Under the pieces are notes generated by a model. That model was not told the DNA's origin. It saw only the letters and a program-made list of their open reading frames with translations, and searched no databases. From contig JAXCGZ010020831.1 of assembly GCA_037179515.1 (NCBI GenBank), forward strand, positions 42,501 to 106,500: DNA of 64,000 nucleotides, written 5' to 3'. This document shows, in pieces, positions 22,511 through 34,059 of the stretch. Origin of the DNA: Halocaridina rubra (lineage: Eukaryota > Arthropoda > Malacostraca > Decapoda > Atyidae). The position numbers and the translations under genes were made by a program. Within the stretch, counting starts at the first letter, position 1. Each line of letters begins with the position of its first letter.

Positions 22511-23571
22511 AAATAGTTAGCATAAGTACACAAGATCTGATGGAAGAGTATGAAACAGATTTTAAACCAGGTTTGGGTACTATAAACAATGTGACTGCAA
22601 ACTTAGAATTAAAGGAAGATCCAATGCCAAAATTTTTGCCACCCAGACAAATACCTTTTGCACTGAAAATTCAAGTCAAAAAAGAAATTTTGAGACTAGA
22701 GGAAGAAGGAAATTGGTAAAAGGTAAAATATAGTCAGTGGGCTAAACCTTTAGTACCCGTAGCAAAGCCTGATGGTGGAGTAAGACTATGTGGTGATTAT
22801 AAAGTCACAGAGAACCCACAATTAAAAGTTGATCAACATCCTTTACCTAACCCTAGTATTATGTTTGCTACTATGGGAGGTTGTAAGATATTCTCGAAAA
22901 AAGACTTGAAAAATGCTTTTCAGCAGTAAACATTGGACACAAAGTCACAAGAAATATGTACACTAAATACTCATTTAGGGTTATATCAACCGAAAAGACT
23001 ACCCTATGGAGTAGCAAGCAGTCCAGCCTTATGGCAAGAGACCATGGACAAGCTATTCACAGGATTAGATGGTGTTTTCTGCTTTGTAGATGACATAGTT
23101 GTTGGGGGAGAAGATGAACAACAGCATAATCAGAGATTAAAGAAAGTACTAGATAAAATTAAGGAAATTGATATGAAGATAAACAAGAATAAATGTCTAT
23201 TCAATGTATCATCAGTAAATAATTTAGGATTTGTGATAGATGAAAATGGCATTCACAAAACAAAAGATAAGATAAAAGCAGTATGGGAAGCTAAAGTACC
23301 AGCAAATGTTAAAGAGTTGCAATCATTTCTTGGATTAGCAACATTCTATGCAAAATTTATTAAAGATTTAGCAACAATAGTTCATCCCTTATATCAGCTA
23401 TTAAAGAATGAGGTAAAGTGGCAATGGTCACAGGAGTGTCAGAATGCTTTTGAAAAATATAAAAAGGAGATTTGTTCTGATAAGTTTTTAGTACACTTTA
23501 AAGAAAATCTTCCTTTAAAATTAGTATGTGATGCCTCACAAGTTGAAATAGGTTGTGTCTTAGCATCATGA
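22511..23571 (+). pseudogene. gypsy B reverse transcriptase and RNase H start
   Basis: The RT begins near 22640 (PRQIPFALKIQVKKEI) with stops at 22718 and 22927. From 22933 an open frame of 212 codons carries LPYGVASSPALWQETMDKL, the catalytic box FCFVDDIVVGG (intact FVDD at about 23087), LGFVIDENGIH and the RNase H first Asp in KLVCDASQVEIGC. A TGA at 23569-23571 interrupts the RNase H. Confidence 0.85.
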
Positions 23572-23866
23572 AATGCCAGATGGCACAGAAAAACCTATTG
23601 CATTTGCTTCAAGATTGTTGAATAAAGCTGAGCAAAATTATTCTCAAATAGAGAAGGAAGGCTTATCGTTGATCTATGGAGTTAAGAAATTTCACATGTA
23701 TTTGTATGGAAAGAAAATGTTTGCTTTGGTCACTGACCATAAGCCACTATTAGCTATCTTAGGTCCAAAAGCAGGATTACCGACGCTAGTTGCAGCTAGA
23801 CTCCAGAGATGGGCAATAATATAAGCTACATATAATTACTCATTAGAGTATAGACCCACTAGTAAA
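23572..23866 (+). pseudogene. gypsy B RNase H
   Basis: Continues the preceding frame after a stop and shift: [20 protein letters not shown] with catalytic Glu in [20 protein letters not shown], and [12 protein letters not shown] with the next Asp. A TAA at 23822-23824 separates it from the linker leading to integrase (GNADALSRLPVE). All three acidic residues remain, but split across frames. Confidence 0.82.
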
Positions 23867-24895
23867 ATGGGAAATGCAGATGCATTGTCACGATTACCAG
23901 TGGAAAAAGCACCAGAAGGGCATGAAAAGTCCATACTATTGATTGAAACTCAGAACTTACCCCTGAGAGCAAAGAACATTGGACAAAGCACAACAAAAGA
24001 TAAGGTCCTATGTAAATTGAAGGAATATTTGATGACTGGAAACGATAAGTTCTTAGAAGGAGAAGAGTGTCAAGCTTATAAAGCAGTTAAGGAAGAATTA
24101 AGTATAGAACAAGACTGTATCTTGAGAGGAGCTAGAGTAGTAATTCCTATGCCACTCAGAAAAAAGGTTTTGGAAGAGATGCATGAAGGTCATCAAGAAA
24201 TTGTAAATTCAAAAGCTATAGCCAGAAGTTTCATATGGTGGCCATATGTAGATAAAGATATAGAGGATCATATAAAAGATTGTCAGGATTGTGCATTACA
24301 GCAAAGCAACCCTAAATCAATAAATATACACCCATGGGAATGTGCAAGATATCCATATCAGAGACTGCATATTGATTATGCAGGACCCTTTCTGAGAAAT
24401 TCTTATTTAGTAGTAGTTGATGCTTATAGCAAATGCCCTGACATTATTCCAATGCAGACAACAACTTCTCTAAATACAATTAAAGTCCTCATGACATTAT
24501 TTTCTACTCATGGTATCCCAGAGAGAGTAGTTACAGATAATGGTCCTCAGTTCTGTTCTGAAAAATTTGAGAATTTCTTAAAGCTAAATGGCATTAGACA
24601 TACACTATCTGCACCCTATCACCCAGCAACAAATGGTGAAGCAGAAAGAATGGTACAAACCTTTAAAAATGCAATGAAAACGTGTAATGCTAACGCCATG
24701 AACATCAATAATTCTCTTAATAAGTTTTTACTCACATATAGGACAACACCTCATACAGCAACGGGTGTTTGCCCTTCATTTTTATTGATGGGAAGGAGAC
24801 TCAGATGTAAGTTAGATCTACTTCTACCTGACTCTAAAGGTAAAAAAGAAAATGAAATATATGAAAGTTTGAAAGGAATTGGAAAGATTAGATAA
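23867..24895 (+). CDS. gypsy B integrase (HHCC and DDE core)
   Basis: A 342-codon open frame from GNADALSRLP to the end of the core. The HHCC finger is complete (MHEGHQEIV, then CQDC, about residues 104-145). The catalytic core has LHIDYAGP (first Asp, about 168), VVTDNGPQF (second Asp, about 222) and GEAERMVQTF (Glu, about 258) with the usual DD35E-like spacing. TYRTTPHTATG follows. It would join element cDNA to host DNA. All residues that I can identify are intact; only the final stop (24893-24895) cuts the C-terminal domain from its continuation. Confidence 0.9.
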   Translation: MGNADALSRLPVEKAPEGHEKSILLIETQNLPLRAKNIGQSTTKDKVLCKLKEYLMTGNDKFLEGEECQAYKAVKEELSIEQDCILRGARVVIPMPLRKKVLEEMHEGHQEIVNSKAIARSFIWWPYVDKDIEDHIKDCQDCALQQSNPKSINIHPWECARYPYQRLHIDYAGPFLRNSYLVVVDAYSKCPDIIPMQTTTSLNTIKVLMTLFSTHGIPERVVTDNGPQFCSEKFENFLKLNGIRHTLSAPYHPATNGEAERMVQTFKNAMKTCNANAMNINNSLNKFLLTYRTTPHTATGVCPSFLLMGRRLRCKLDLLLPDSKGKKENEIYESLKGIGKIR

Positions 24896-25141
24896 TTCAG
24901 TGAAAATGATAGCGTAGTTGTCAGAATGTATAACTATAAGGAAAAATGGTCTAAAGGAAAAGTTAAAAAGAAGTTAGGAAATCTGAACTACGAAGTAGAA
25001 TTGGATGATGGCAAGGTAGTCAGACGACACATTGACCAGCTACAACTCAGTGGCAAAGTACCAGGGAGATCAGAAAGAGTTGAGTCTGTATTACCTAATC
25101 GGAGGAACAGAGGAAAGCCTCCAGAAATATTAGACTTATAA
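24896..25141 (+). pseudogene. gypsy B integrase C-terminal domain
   Basis: After a single TAA the same protein goes on: DSVVVRMYNYKEKWSKGKVK, then NYEVELDDGKVVRRHIDQL, a typical gypsy integrase C-terminus. It ends at TAA 25139-25141, some 115 bp upstream of the polypurine tract. Confidence 0.8.
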
Positions 25142-25258
25142 GGAAATATGTAGTAATATAGTTACCTTACTTTAATATGCATCCTATGTGTAATTTTGTA
25201 TCTCATGTAACTTATTGTTTAAATAAAAGGGGCCTATTCATTTTAGGGGAAAGGAGAC

Positions 25259-25685
25259 TGTTATGTATTTAAGCATTTATGTATTTTGTCAAAGATATTC
25301 TCCATTTAAAATTACCGCTTTCTATAAGCAAATAAATAATATTCTTAAGTACAAAGAGTATGACTTGAAAGAAACCTATATAGGATGTAATTCTTTCATA
25401 TTTGATTCAATGTAAAGTACTAATGGTTTTGATCCCTCTAAGTAGATTCTCATTTGTCCTTGTAATTTGATTAGTCGTAAATTTATGTAACATATTATTA
25501 ACTACTTCTACATAATAAACCCTGTTGAGGAAGGAGTGTTTTATATACCTCTTATTAATCCTAAATCATCTGTGACGAAAATGGGATATGTGATATATTA
25601 TCACATTCATATAATATAGAGGATTACACTCGGCAACATAAAAGATATCTACAAGATAATTATCATTCTTGCAGGTAAGAAACAC

Positions 25686-25689
<4 letters not shown>
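25259..25689 (+). repeat. gypsy B 3' LTR
   Basis: Begins TGTTATG, aligns to 20358-20773 and contains a segment of about 15 bp (around 25396) missing from the 5' LTR. It has only one copy of the 122-bp end segment. It runs into an AT tract at 25690. Confidence 0.88.

Positions 25690-25783
<94 letters not shown>
25690..25783. repeat. (TA)n microsatellite
   Basis: Pure alternating TA between the gypsy B LTR end and the SINE palindrome. Confidence 0.96.
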
Positions 25784-25784
<1 letters not shown>

Positions 25785-26337
25785 CCAAATTAGCACATTA
25801 CATATGTGAAATCATGAATAATTTTTTACCCCGACAGGGACTTGAACCTAGGACTTATAATTACTAAATTAAGGCCCTACCAACTACACCACAGAGGGTT
25901 AAAAGGAATCAGACCTTATAGCTTATATCTGCTATACTTAGGAATGAACGCATTCTATCTGAATGCCACTATGTTCATATTACAGATTCCCCAACCTCAC
26001 TCGTGGTTTCGTTTTCGCATTTAATTCAACTCCCAATCTCATTCGGGACCAACAATAACCATATAAGCACATTATATATGTGAATGCGCTTATTTGGTTA
26101 TTGTTGGTTCCGAATGAGATTGGGAGTTGAATTAAATGTGAAAACGAAACCACGAGTGAGATTAGGAAATCTGTTATATGAACATAGTGGCATTCACTTA
26201 GAATGCGTTCCTTCCTAAGTATAGCAGATATAAGCTATAAGGTCTAATTCCTTTTAACCTTCTGTGGTGTAGTTGGTACCGCCTTGACTGAGTAAATATA
26301 AGTCCTAGGGTCAAGTCCCGGTCGGGATGAAAAATTA

Positions 26338-26340
<3 letters not shown>
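25784..26340. repeat. Inverted pair (palindrome) of tRNA-derived SINEs
   Basis: Two arms of about 245 bp (25826 to about 26068 and about 26089-26338) are near-perfect reverse complements around a spacer of about 20 bp. Each arm has a tRNA-like head: in the right arm, TGGTGTAGTTGGTA (A-box-like, about 26268) and GGGTCAAGTCC (B-box-like, about 26310); in the left arm, in reverse complement, GGTTCAAGTCC. Arms end in GATGAAAAATTATTCAT next to (AT)n. A-box and B-box elements are internal RNA polymerase III promoters of tRNA-derived SINEs. It is not a working tRNA gene, since no full cloverleaf is evident. Confidence 0.75.

Positions 26341-26406
<66 letters not shown>
26341..26406. repeat. (AT)n microsatellite
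   Basis: Directly follows the SINE tail ATTATTCAT. Confidence 0.96.
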
Positions 26407-26409
<3 letters not shown>

Positions 26410-26599
26410 AGATTAATCAAAATACTAATCAGAGTAAATAAATGATAATGAACTAGAGAGTCAGTCTTTTAGGAGATTTGACAGTTCTACCAGGTCTAGA
26501 TTTTACACCTTTTGTGTCAGACATGACATAAGAAGAAGGTACATCAACATTTTCTGTAAAAGTTTGAATTCTTTTATCATAGCTATTAATATAAAATTG

Positions 26600-27650
26600 A
26601 GCTTAGTTAAAATTTGTGTTATCTGAAATACATACAGAACTAACAGACCTTCTCACAAACTGTCGGTTTCTTTGATATGTTCTACCATTATCAGTTACAA
26701 CTTCACATCTATGATTACTAAGCCTTTTGTTAACAGTAGCTTCTTTCCACTCTTTTTTTTTCTTTTTCGATGGGTTGTACTTGTACTGTATCACCAATTT
26801 CTAAAGGTTTCAGAGGAGTACACTTTGAATGTTTATTAGCAATATCAACACACTTATTTTCTAACTTTTTACGCTCACTTTCAATAGGAACATACGATAG
26901 TATGAGGCATTCAGTAACTGTTGGAATAGTTGTTTTACTACGTCTACCCATGAAATCATGTACTAGGCTTATTTCCATGCCTTCTTGAGGTGTATTTCTT
27001 ATATTAAGTAGTCCAAAATAAGGATCTTCTTTTGCTTTAAAACATTTCTTCATTAAATTTTTGGCAGTTTTCACTGCGGCTTCTGCTGTGCCATTTGCTT
27101 TGCTATTACAGGGACTGATTGTTTCATGAGAGAAAAATCACTTTTTAGCAAAGCATCTGAATTCACTGAATGAATATTGAGGACCATTATCAAAAAGTAC
27201 AGTATCAGGTATACCATGTCTTGCAAAATGGTGTTTCAGTTTAGTTATTATTGCTTCAGGTGTCATTTCTGAAAGATAATCAACTTCAAAATAGTGACTA
27301 AAATAGCCTACAGTGACAAGATAGTTTCTACCAGAAATAGTAAAAATAGTGGTTCCAACTTTTTGCCTTGGGTGACATGGAACTTCACGAAGATGGAGTG
27401 ATTCTTGAGGTTGTTTGATGGAAAATGAAGAACACACATCACAGGCTTTCACTTGTTGACGGATCTCAGCAGACATACCTGGCCAATAAATCAGTTCACG
27501 AGCATGACTAAGATAGGAATTTATACCAGTATGACCAGCATGGACCCTTGCTTTCATTTCACTGCGCATATATGTAGGAATGACAGCACGCTCTCCGCGG
27601 AGTATAATGCCATCTTGCACAGATAACTGAAATAGGGTGTTAAGGCCGGA
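26600..27650 (-). pseudogene. gypsy D integrase
   Basis: The minus strand encodes the HHCC finger (VHAGHTGINSYLSHARELIY then CDVC, about 27540-27430), the core (from 27360) and the C-terminal domain (from 26800, KPLEIGDTVQVQPIEKE). The first catalytic Asp is replaced (VGTTIF where related elements have VGTDLF), while VLFDNGPQY and GTAEAAVKTAK keep the second Asp and the Glu. A stop at 27138 and a frameshift at about 26760, at an A/T-rich homopolymer, break the frame. Confidence 0.8.
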
Positions 27651-27699
27651 TGTAAAAGAGCTTTATTCTGAGGCCATCCCTCTATTATAACTTGTTTCA

Positions 27700-28238
27700 A
27701 AAGTTTAAGAGTATCATCGGACTGGGTGTTCATACAAATCTCTTCCAACCTTGTAGATTTAAATGCAGCAAGTTAGAAATTATTTACAGATATTATTTCT
27801 TCTTTCTTGGTATATCCAACAGGAGCTCTCGATAAAGCATCAGCAACTACAATATCTTTGCCTGGCTTGAACTTTACTTCAAAATCATATTCCTGTGCAT
27901 GCAAAAGCATAGCTTGAAGCCTTTTAGGAGCAAAAGTAAGAGTCTCCTTTACAATGAAAACAATAGGTTTGTGATCAGTAACTACTGCCACTTTATGGCC
28001 ATATGTAAAATGATGAAACTTATTTAAACAACAAACTATAACTAACATTTCTTTTTCAATTTGAGCATAGTTTTTCTCAGTTTTAATTAATGCTCTACTT
28101 GCGAAAGCTATCAACTTTCCTTCCTGCAAAAGCGTTGAACCAAGGCCATATTCAGATGCATCATTCTCAACTGTCAACTCTTTATTTTGGATCATAGAAT
28201 GACAGCATAGGACTATTCACAATCATTTCCTTGGCACA
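27700..28238 (-). pseudogene. gypsy D RNase H
   Basis: Frame 28195-27773: ELTVENDASEYGLGSTLLQE (first Asp), FASRALIKTEKNYAQIEKEM (Glu), VTDHKPIVFI (Asp), then KDIVVADALSRAPVGY. It is preceded by a stop-containing junction with RT at about 28200-28240. The domain itself is open and all three acidic residues that I can identify are present. Confidence 0.85.
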
Positions 28239-28994
28239 TTAAAAATCTTCTTCTTGATTTGAGGACCAAGTCCATGGTACGTTGTTTTTCAATAAGTTGT
28301 ACAATGGATGTAGAATATCAGTAATATTAGGTAAAAACTTGGACATGTACATCACCATACCCAGGAAACAACGTAACTCATTTACATTTTGAGGTGTTGG
28401 GAACTCAAATATCGATCTCATTTTCTCAGGATCAGATAAAAGAGTATTTTTATATGTTGCATGACCCATAAATACCACACTATCTGAACAAAGAACAAAT
28501 TTTTCTTTATTTACATAAACATTTTGTTCACGACATCTTTTGAAAAATAATTCTAAGCTTTGATCATGTTCTTCTACAGACTTGCCCTGAATAATGATGT
28601 CATCAGCAATACAAATAACTCCAGGTAAATCTGAGAATGTACTTAGAATAGGTTTTTGAAAAATTTCTGAGGAGACGCTAAGTCCAAAAGGAAGTCTTAA
28701 ACACCTGTATCTACCAAAACATGTCTGACATGCTATTAACATGCTAGATCTTTCATCAAGTACAACATGCCAATAACCAGAATCTAGATCAGCTTTATAA
28801 AACACACAAGACTGTTTTAATTCATGTAGCTTATCTTTAAGAATAGGTGATGTGTAATTCTCACGTAGCGAAGCTTTGTTCAGTTTCTTTGGATTTAAAC
28901 ATATTCTAATATCGCCATTTCTCTTTGGAGTAATCACTACTTGACTTACCCATGGAGGAGGTTGTTCAATCTGTTTCAGTACTCCCACTCTCAC
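28239..28994 (-). CDS. gypsy D reverse transcriptase (partial, open)
   Basis: A 251-codon open frame: EQPPPWVSQVVITPKRNGDI, ICLNPKKLN, FYKADLDSGYWHVVLDERSS, FGLSVSSEIFQK and catalytic GVICIADDIIIQG (xADD, about residue 130), then FMGHATYKN and the connection NELRCFLGMVMYMSKFLPNI. It copies element RNA into cDNA in the cytoplasmic particle. The N-terminal RT edge lies in another frame beyond 28994. Confidence 0.85.
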   Translation of the reverse strand: MRVGVLKQIEQPPPWVSQVVITPKRNGDIRICLNPKKLNKASLRENYTSPILKDKLHELKQSCVFYKADLDSGYWHVVLDERSSMLIACQTCFGRYRCLRLPFGLSVSSEIFQKPILSTFSDLPGVICIADDIIIQGKSVEEHDQSLELFFKRCREQNVYVNKEKFVLCSDSVVFMGHATYKNTLLSDPEKMRSIFEFPTPQNVNELRCFLGMVMYMSKFLPNITDILHPLYNLLKNNVPWTWSSNQEEDF

Positions 28995-29002
28995 TAACTT
29001 AT

Positions 29003-30382
29003 CTAGCTCAGTTTTGAGTTTAGATCTAACAGAAATAGGTATAAGTCTTTGACATTTAAATGTTGTAGACCATAAAAAGAATCTAATTTATTTTGCATAA
29101 TATCTTGGTATTTATCTTCAACACTGAGAGAAAATACTCTTTTAAAATTAGAATCACATACTTCAATAAGACCCATTTGAATGCATGTTTTTTTCCCCAA
29201 CAGAGGAGTAATATCTTCATTAACAACCATAAATTCTACATTATACTGTCTGTTGTTCTTAGGATTTACAATGTTTCTTCTACAGACACCTATAGGTAAT
29301 TGTATCTTATTATTCCACACATACAAAACCCTAATTGTCCTCTGTACATTTTTAGCAAAGATTGCTGGCAAAGTGTTTACACTTGAACCAGTATCAATTT
29401 GAAAAGTTATACTTTTACCATCAATTAATATATTGCATTTAATATCGTTAGACTCATTAGTATCATATTCAGATTTAGTACAATTTACCCATTCAGCTTC
29501 AGAATGCGTACCAGAATCATTGGAATTACTATCATAAGTAACTTTACAGACTCTCTTCTTAGATTTGTTTGCACCATATTTGACCTGAGTTTTATTTTTC
29601 ACATTTGTACATTTAGATGCAAAATGGTTTTTTAGACCACAAGTACTACAAGTTCCACCATAAGCAGGACACTCTTCCTTTTTAAAGTAAGACTCATTAC
29701 CACAAAAATTACATATTTTGAAATGAAAATTGGACATTGGCTGTTCAGATTTGTGAGACTTAGCAGAATTCTTTCTAGAGCCTACTTTATGAACACTTGC
29801 ATTTTCATGACGAAACATTTTATTTCTCAGAGTTGCATTTTCAGCAGCTTTACATACATCTACACACTTTTCCAGAGAAAGATTCCTTATTTTCAGCAAA
29901 TCTGTATGAGTACCAGAATCTCTAATTCCAAATACAACACAATCACGTAATATAGAATTATTACATTGATCACAGTAACTATAGGTTTTAATCAAAGACC
30001 TAAGATCAGACAGAAACTTCTCAGATGTTTCATTTTCCTCTTAACAACATTGATTAAAGACATATCTTTCATAAGTTTCATTAACTTCTCCCACAGCAAA
30101 ATCTTTAAATTTTGCAATAATTTCACTGACAGTTGGTAGTGATGGATCAGTATCAAAATGAAAGTCATTATAAACTTTAAGAGCATCATCTGCTAAAGAA
30201 TGGAGGAACAGTGCAACCTGAACTTCCTTAGAATGAGATGCCAGCTTAGACAAAACGACATAAGTTTGCCACCTTTGTTTGAAATTTTTCCATTTCTCCA
30301 AAACATTAGTACCCAAACTAAACTGTTGAGGAGGCCTGATGCCTGGAGCCAACCTACCATTATCATTATCATCTGACAGCAT
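29003..30382 (-). pseudogene. gypsy D gag and protease
   Basis: The gag start is the ATG at 30382 (PPQQFSLGTNVLEKWKNFKQ, RWQTYVVLSKLA). A frameshift near 30040 leads to the frame 29995-29003, which holds Cys/His motifs CNFCGNESYFKKEECPAYG and CSTCGLKNHFASKC (about residues 90-125), then protease FQIDTGSSVNTLPA (D-T-G-S, about 205) and LLGKKTCIQMGLI. Gag, knuckles and protease in this order are typical. The region 30383-30890 is the AT-rich untranslated leader with no other feature that I can see. Confidence 0.82.
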
Positions 30383-30889
30383 GAATCAGTTGAGAGACTT
30401 TAGCACACTTAGAGTTTATCTTAGAAATATTTTTTTTTTCAGAGTTCATTAAATTTATGCTTGAACATTTACTTGCGGTAAATTACAAGAAAACAAATCT
30501 GCAGCGTATGTATCATGAGAGACTAAAGTTGATATTCACCTTTTTCACTATTACCATCACAAATAATTCAAATTCAATTGCCTAAACAGTATACTAGGCC
30601 AATTTGCATTATACAAAAATCAGATAATTTATCTTAGTATAACATTTCATGCAACAAAGGTACATCTTCAGATATAGCAACAAATATGTACATACATGAC
30701 AATTCATATAATTAATAGAAGTGGCTGACGTCTCGAGTCCAGATGTACGATGTCAGTCATCTGCACATTACGCCATACCTAGATCAGGAAAGAAGCAGTT
30801 GGTGATACCCTAAATAAAAATTTTTTGTGGTAGTTACTCACAGAAGAGCCTTCATAACTCACCTTTAGGGTTCACAGCAAATTAAATGT

Positions 30890-31093
30890 GCATAGTCTTG
30901 GCTGCCACCATGTTGCATGCCCAGAGTAGGATGAGTAATATCAAGAAAATTATGTAGAAAGAAGGGTGAATCAAACCACTCGGCTTGGTTTACAAATGGT
31001 GTCCACTTTATTATGAAAATAATAAAAGACAAATGAGATGCGCACTAGTTCCAAGCGTTATAAATATATTTATAATACTCATTTCACTAAACA
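30890..31093 (-). repeat. gypsy D 5' LTR (30911-31093) and primer-binding site
   Basis: On the minus strand the LTR starts TGTTTAGTG and ends GGGCATGCAACA, followed at once by TGGTGGCAGCCAAGAC, a TGG-type primer-binding site. It aligns to 18292-18449 and 19844-19866. Length is about 183 bp. Confidence 0.85.
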
Positions 31094-32316
31094 AGACTCA
31101 CCGCTGCAAGATGGGATTAAGTAGAAGAGGCCATCAACACCGAAAATCAAGCAGATACCTCCTTCACTCTGACAAAGCTGCAGATAGTGAGAAAGGGCTT
31201 CAAGAACACAGCCCCAGGTGCGGCCAGAATCACATACTCGATGATTCAGAATATGGGGCACAAAGGGGAGCTTGCTCTACTCTCTCTGATTAACAAGACT
31301 TATACTCAGAAAGTCAGCCTAGTTTCATGGAACAGGGCAGATATTTAGCCCATTTCTAAGCCAAATGATTCGGATAACCCACGCCCTATCTCCCTGTTAA
31401 GCTGCCTGAGCAAGACAAGAGAAAAGATGGTGCATAACAGACTTTGTTAGAAGTACCCACCCTTCCACGAAAATATGTAGCCGGCCTAGGCACCTCAGAA
31501 TGCATAACTTCCATGCTATCATTCATCAATGATCGTCGTGGATTCATTGTTTTTCTTGATCTAGAGAAGGCCTTTGAACTTGCCAATGTACCGGTAATAC
31601 TCTCTACTCTGGTCGCTAAGCAGATCAAAGGAAACCTTCTTTCCTGGATCAAGCTGAGTCTACAAAAACGTAGCATTCTAGTCAAAGAGCAAGGGAATTA
31701 TTCCACCTATAATGTACATGAAAATTGGACCCCATAAGGTGGAATTCTCAGCCACTTCTTCTTCAAGTGTCTCATGGAGAAAATTATGGGCATTGCACTA
31801 CCACCTGGAGCTAAGATCTTCAGTTATGCTGACGACTTTGCCCTGGTCACAAGAGGCAACAAGAATTTAAACAAGGCCCAGCGCTGCCTCACCAACATTT
31901 ACAAAGCCTCCATCTCCCTAGGACTAAAGATAAATGCCCTCAAAACCAAGGCACTTCCCATCCACCAATGGTGACCAGACACTAGACTGGTCATAGGCAA
32001 TGAGCCTGTGGACTGGGTTACCAAGCACCTCTACCTGGGTGAATACATCGATAGCCGAGTAACCTTTGGACCCAAGATACAACACTTGCGTGACAAATGC
32101 AAACTGTGCCAAACCGTCCTTTGACAAATTGGGCCTTTTTGATGGCGCATCCTTCAGTCTCTTTAGAACCTTCTATGTGCAAACCATACGAAGTCTTGCA
32201 GACTATGCATGTCATACCCTCTGGCTACTGAAGGACCAACAATGGGACAAGATAGAGGTAATACAAAATAATTCCATGCGGACCATGCTAGGACCCCCAA
32301 TGTGGATCAAGAGATG
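31094..32316 (+). pseudogene. I2 reverse transcriptase
   Basis: Continues the connector cut at 18291. Several frames hold GTSECITSMLSFINDRRGFI, FLDLEKAFELANVPVILST and, from 31774, FSYADDFALVTRG with an intact YADD box. TAA at 31735 (I1 has a Gln codon in GTPQGG) and TGA at 31972 interrupt it, and 31320-31460 carries further stops. The thumb follows to 32316. Confidence 0.8.
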
Positions 32317-33570
32317 AAACCTCCAGCTGGAATGCAACTTTGTCACTTAAACTTAGATCTCTACAAAGATTAACCTTCTCATTGGCCAAAACCACCACGG
32401 CTCAACATCCCTGCCTTGCCGGCTCCGATTTCTAGCTAGCCCTTGATCACCACCCAGACCTCCCTGCAAGAAGTTGGGCATCAAAGGACTGTGCCAGCCT
32501 GCAAGCATTACCAGTCAAGGAAAACATCCTTGCCAAGATCCAGGACACTCCACTCCCTGACTACCGATATCTTCCTCCATGGGACGACCAGCTGCTCAAC
32601 ATAAAAATTGAGCTGCCAGACAACCCCAAAAGCTCAGTTAACAAGCTCGTCCTTAAAAACACATACAAGGACAAAATTCAGAGCTGGAGCAAGCCAAACT
32701 CCCAAATCTTCTACACTGATGGCTAAGTCAATCAAGAAACTAAAACCTCAGAGGCCACCTTCACCACTGAAAACCAAGTCCAATCCTGGAGGCTGTCGAA
32801 CTCCTGTTCCATGCTCCAAACTGAGCTGTTTCCATAGCCAATGGCCTCAGTTTCTTCTCCCCACAAGGAACTGACCATGCCCTTATTCTCTCCGACTCTA
32901 AAGGTGCTCTACAGGCCATCAAGAAGCCACTCCTCAAAGACAGTGTGAGAATTATTACCAGCATTCTTCACCTTTACCACAGGGCAGTCAGCATTGGAAA
33001 AGCCATCACTCTTGCTTGGATTCCCAGCCATGTCGGCATCAAGGGAAATGCAGAAGCAAACTAAGATGCCAAACAAGCCTCTCTCCGAGCAGAGATTCAA
33101 ATATCCCTGCCTCCTGGGACTCTCCAGATCAAAACCAAAGCTTTCAGGTCACTCCTTAACCTATTACTAGCCAGACACAACTTGTGCACTGACACCAGAT
33201 CACCCTCCACCTGGTGGTACAAAGCCACCACCAATCTCCAATGCAGCACCCTGCATAAGAGCCTCCGCAGAAGCACAGCAGTCAACTTGCTCCGTCTGAG
33301 ACTTGGATATAAGTGCACTTGGCAAATAGTGGAAGATGCGGTTAAGGAGTGCACCTTCTGTCAGGAAGCCTCGCTGCATCCACTGCTCCACCACATCCTC
33401 GAATGTAAAGCCTTTCTGAAATTCGACGGAAGACTAGTGCCCCAGTAACACCTAGCATGGATCCCAATGCCCTTCATGTTGCTAGCTCCATAATCAGAAT
33501 AGCAACAATGAACTTCATGGACAGCCTACTGAATATAATCAGTCAGTACCCTCCTCCTAGATAACCAGGC
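32317..33570 (+). pseudogene. I2 thumb end, RNase H and C-terminal zinc motif
   Basis: RNase H pieces include FYTDG (TAA next to it at 32724), LILSDSKGALQAIKK (Asp retained, about 32880-32925), ITLAWIPSHVGIKGNAEAN and the C-terminal LRLGYKCTWQIVED with CTFCQEASLHPLLHHILEC. Frames shift repeatedly. A TAA falls after GNAEAN at about 33061. It keeps the SDSK segment that I1 has lost. Confidence 0.78.
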
Positions 33571-34059
33571 AACAACTCATGCTCTTTGTCAAAACATGAG
33601 CTCAAGAGGTTGAGAATCTGTTCCTCAGCCTCTCCAGCCTGAGCCCAATATGGGCTGGTGTGGTTCCAAAAGGAAGCCTAGTTCTTGCTGGTCATCAGCA
33701 AGACCCCTTCTTTTCATTAATTTTTCTCTTCCGTATTTTGTTCACCCATTTATTTTTCATTTATATATATTCATAAATTGGTTTTTATCTAGTTTCTCTT
33801 ACCCTTCCTTCCCAGTGGTCCTCTAGGGGCTTAAAAGAGTGCATGCGTACAATCACCTCAACCTTCTTCAACCCTATCCTATCTCGACTTTCCCCTTCCT
33901 CTCTACAAGGCACCTCAAAATTTGATGGAGACTTAATTCTGAGCAGAACACCTCTGTTCCCTCTTATCTTTATAGATGTATTCCAGATCCAGACAATCCC
34001 ACCTGTGAGCCTACCAAGGCCCAGCAACCCTCAGGGGAGGATATCAATAACGTAATGTA
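33571..34059. other. Unassigned; probably I2 3' UTR plus unknown
   Basis: 33571-33780 is non-coding and may be the I2 3' UTR (it ends T-rich). 33785-34055 is C/T-rich with a 70-codon open frame on the plus strand that matches nothing I recognise. There are no 74-bp repeats here, unlike I1 and I3. Confidence 0.4.

Larger units (their letters stand above)
20358..25689 (+). mobile_element. Ty3/gypsy LTR retrotransposon, gypsy B
   Basis: LTRs at 20358-20773 and 25259-25689 flank gag, protease, RT, RNase H and integrase in plus orientation. It sits in AT-repeat DNA on both sides, so the target duplication cannot be read. A polypurine tract (AGGGGAAAGGAGAC, 25245-25258) precedes the 3' LTR, which starts TGTTATG. 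It is the best preserved LTR element in the window (whole integrase open), but stops and frameshifts break gag-pol. The exact 5' LTR end is uncertain because of a duplicated segment. Confidence 0.88.

Noticed and set aside
26255..26335. A possible tRNA gene
   Set aside because: A-box-like and B-box-like motifs are present but the sequence does not form a convincing cloverleaf, is paired with an inverted copy, and ends in a SINE-type tail.
26603..30382. A virus-like envelope gene in the gypsy elements
   Set aside because: None of the four gypsy elements has an open frame between integrase and the 3' LTR that would fit an envelope protein.
33785..34055. A small host gene (70 codons, plus)
   Set aside because: No family recognised, no start context or splice pattern, and it sits between a LINE end and a Tigger end.
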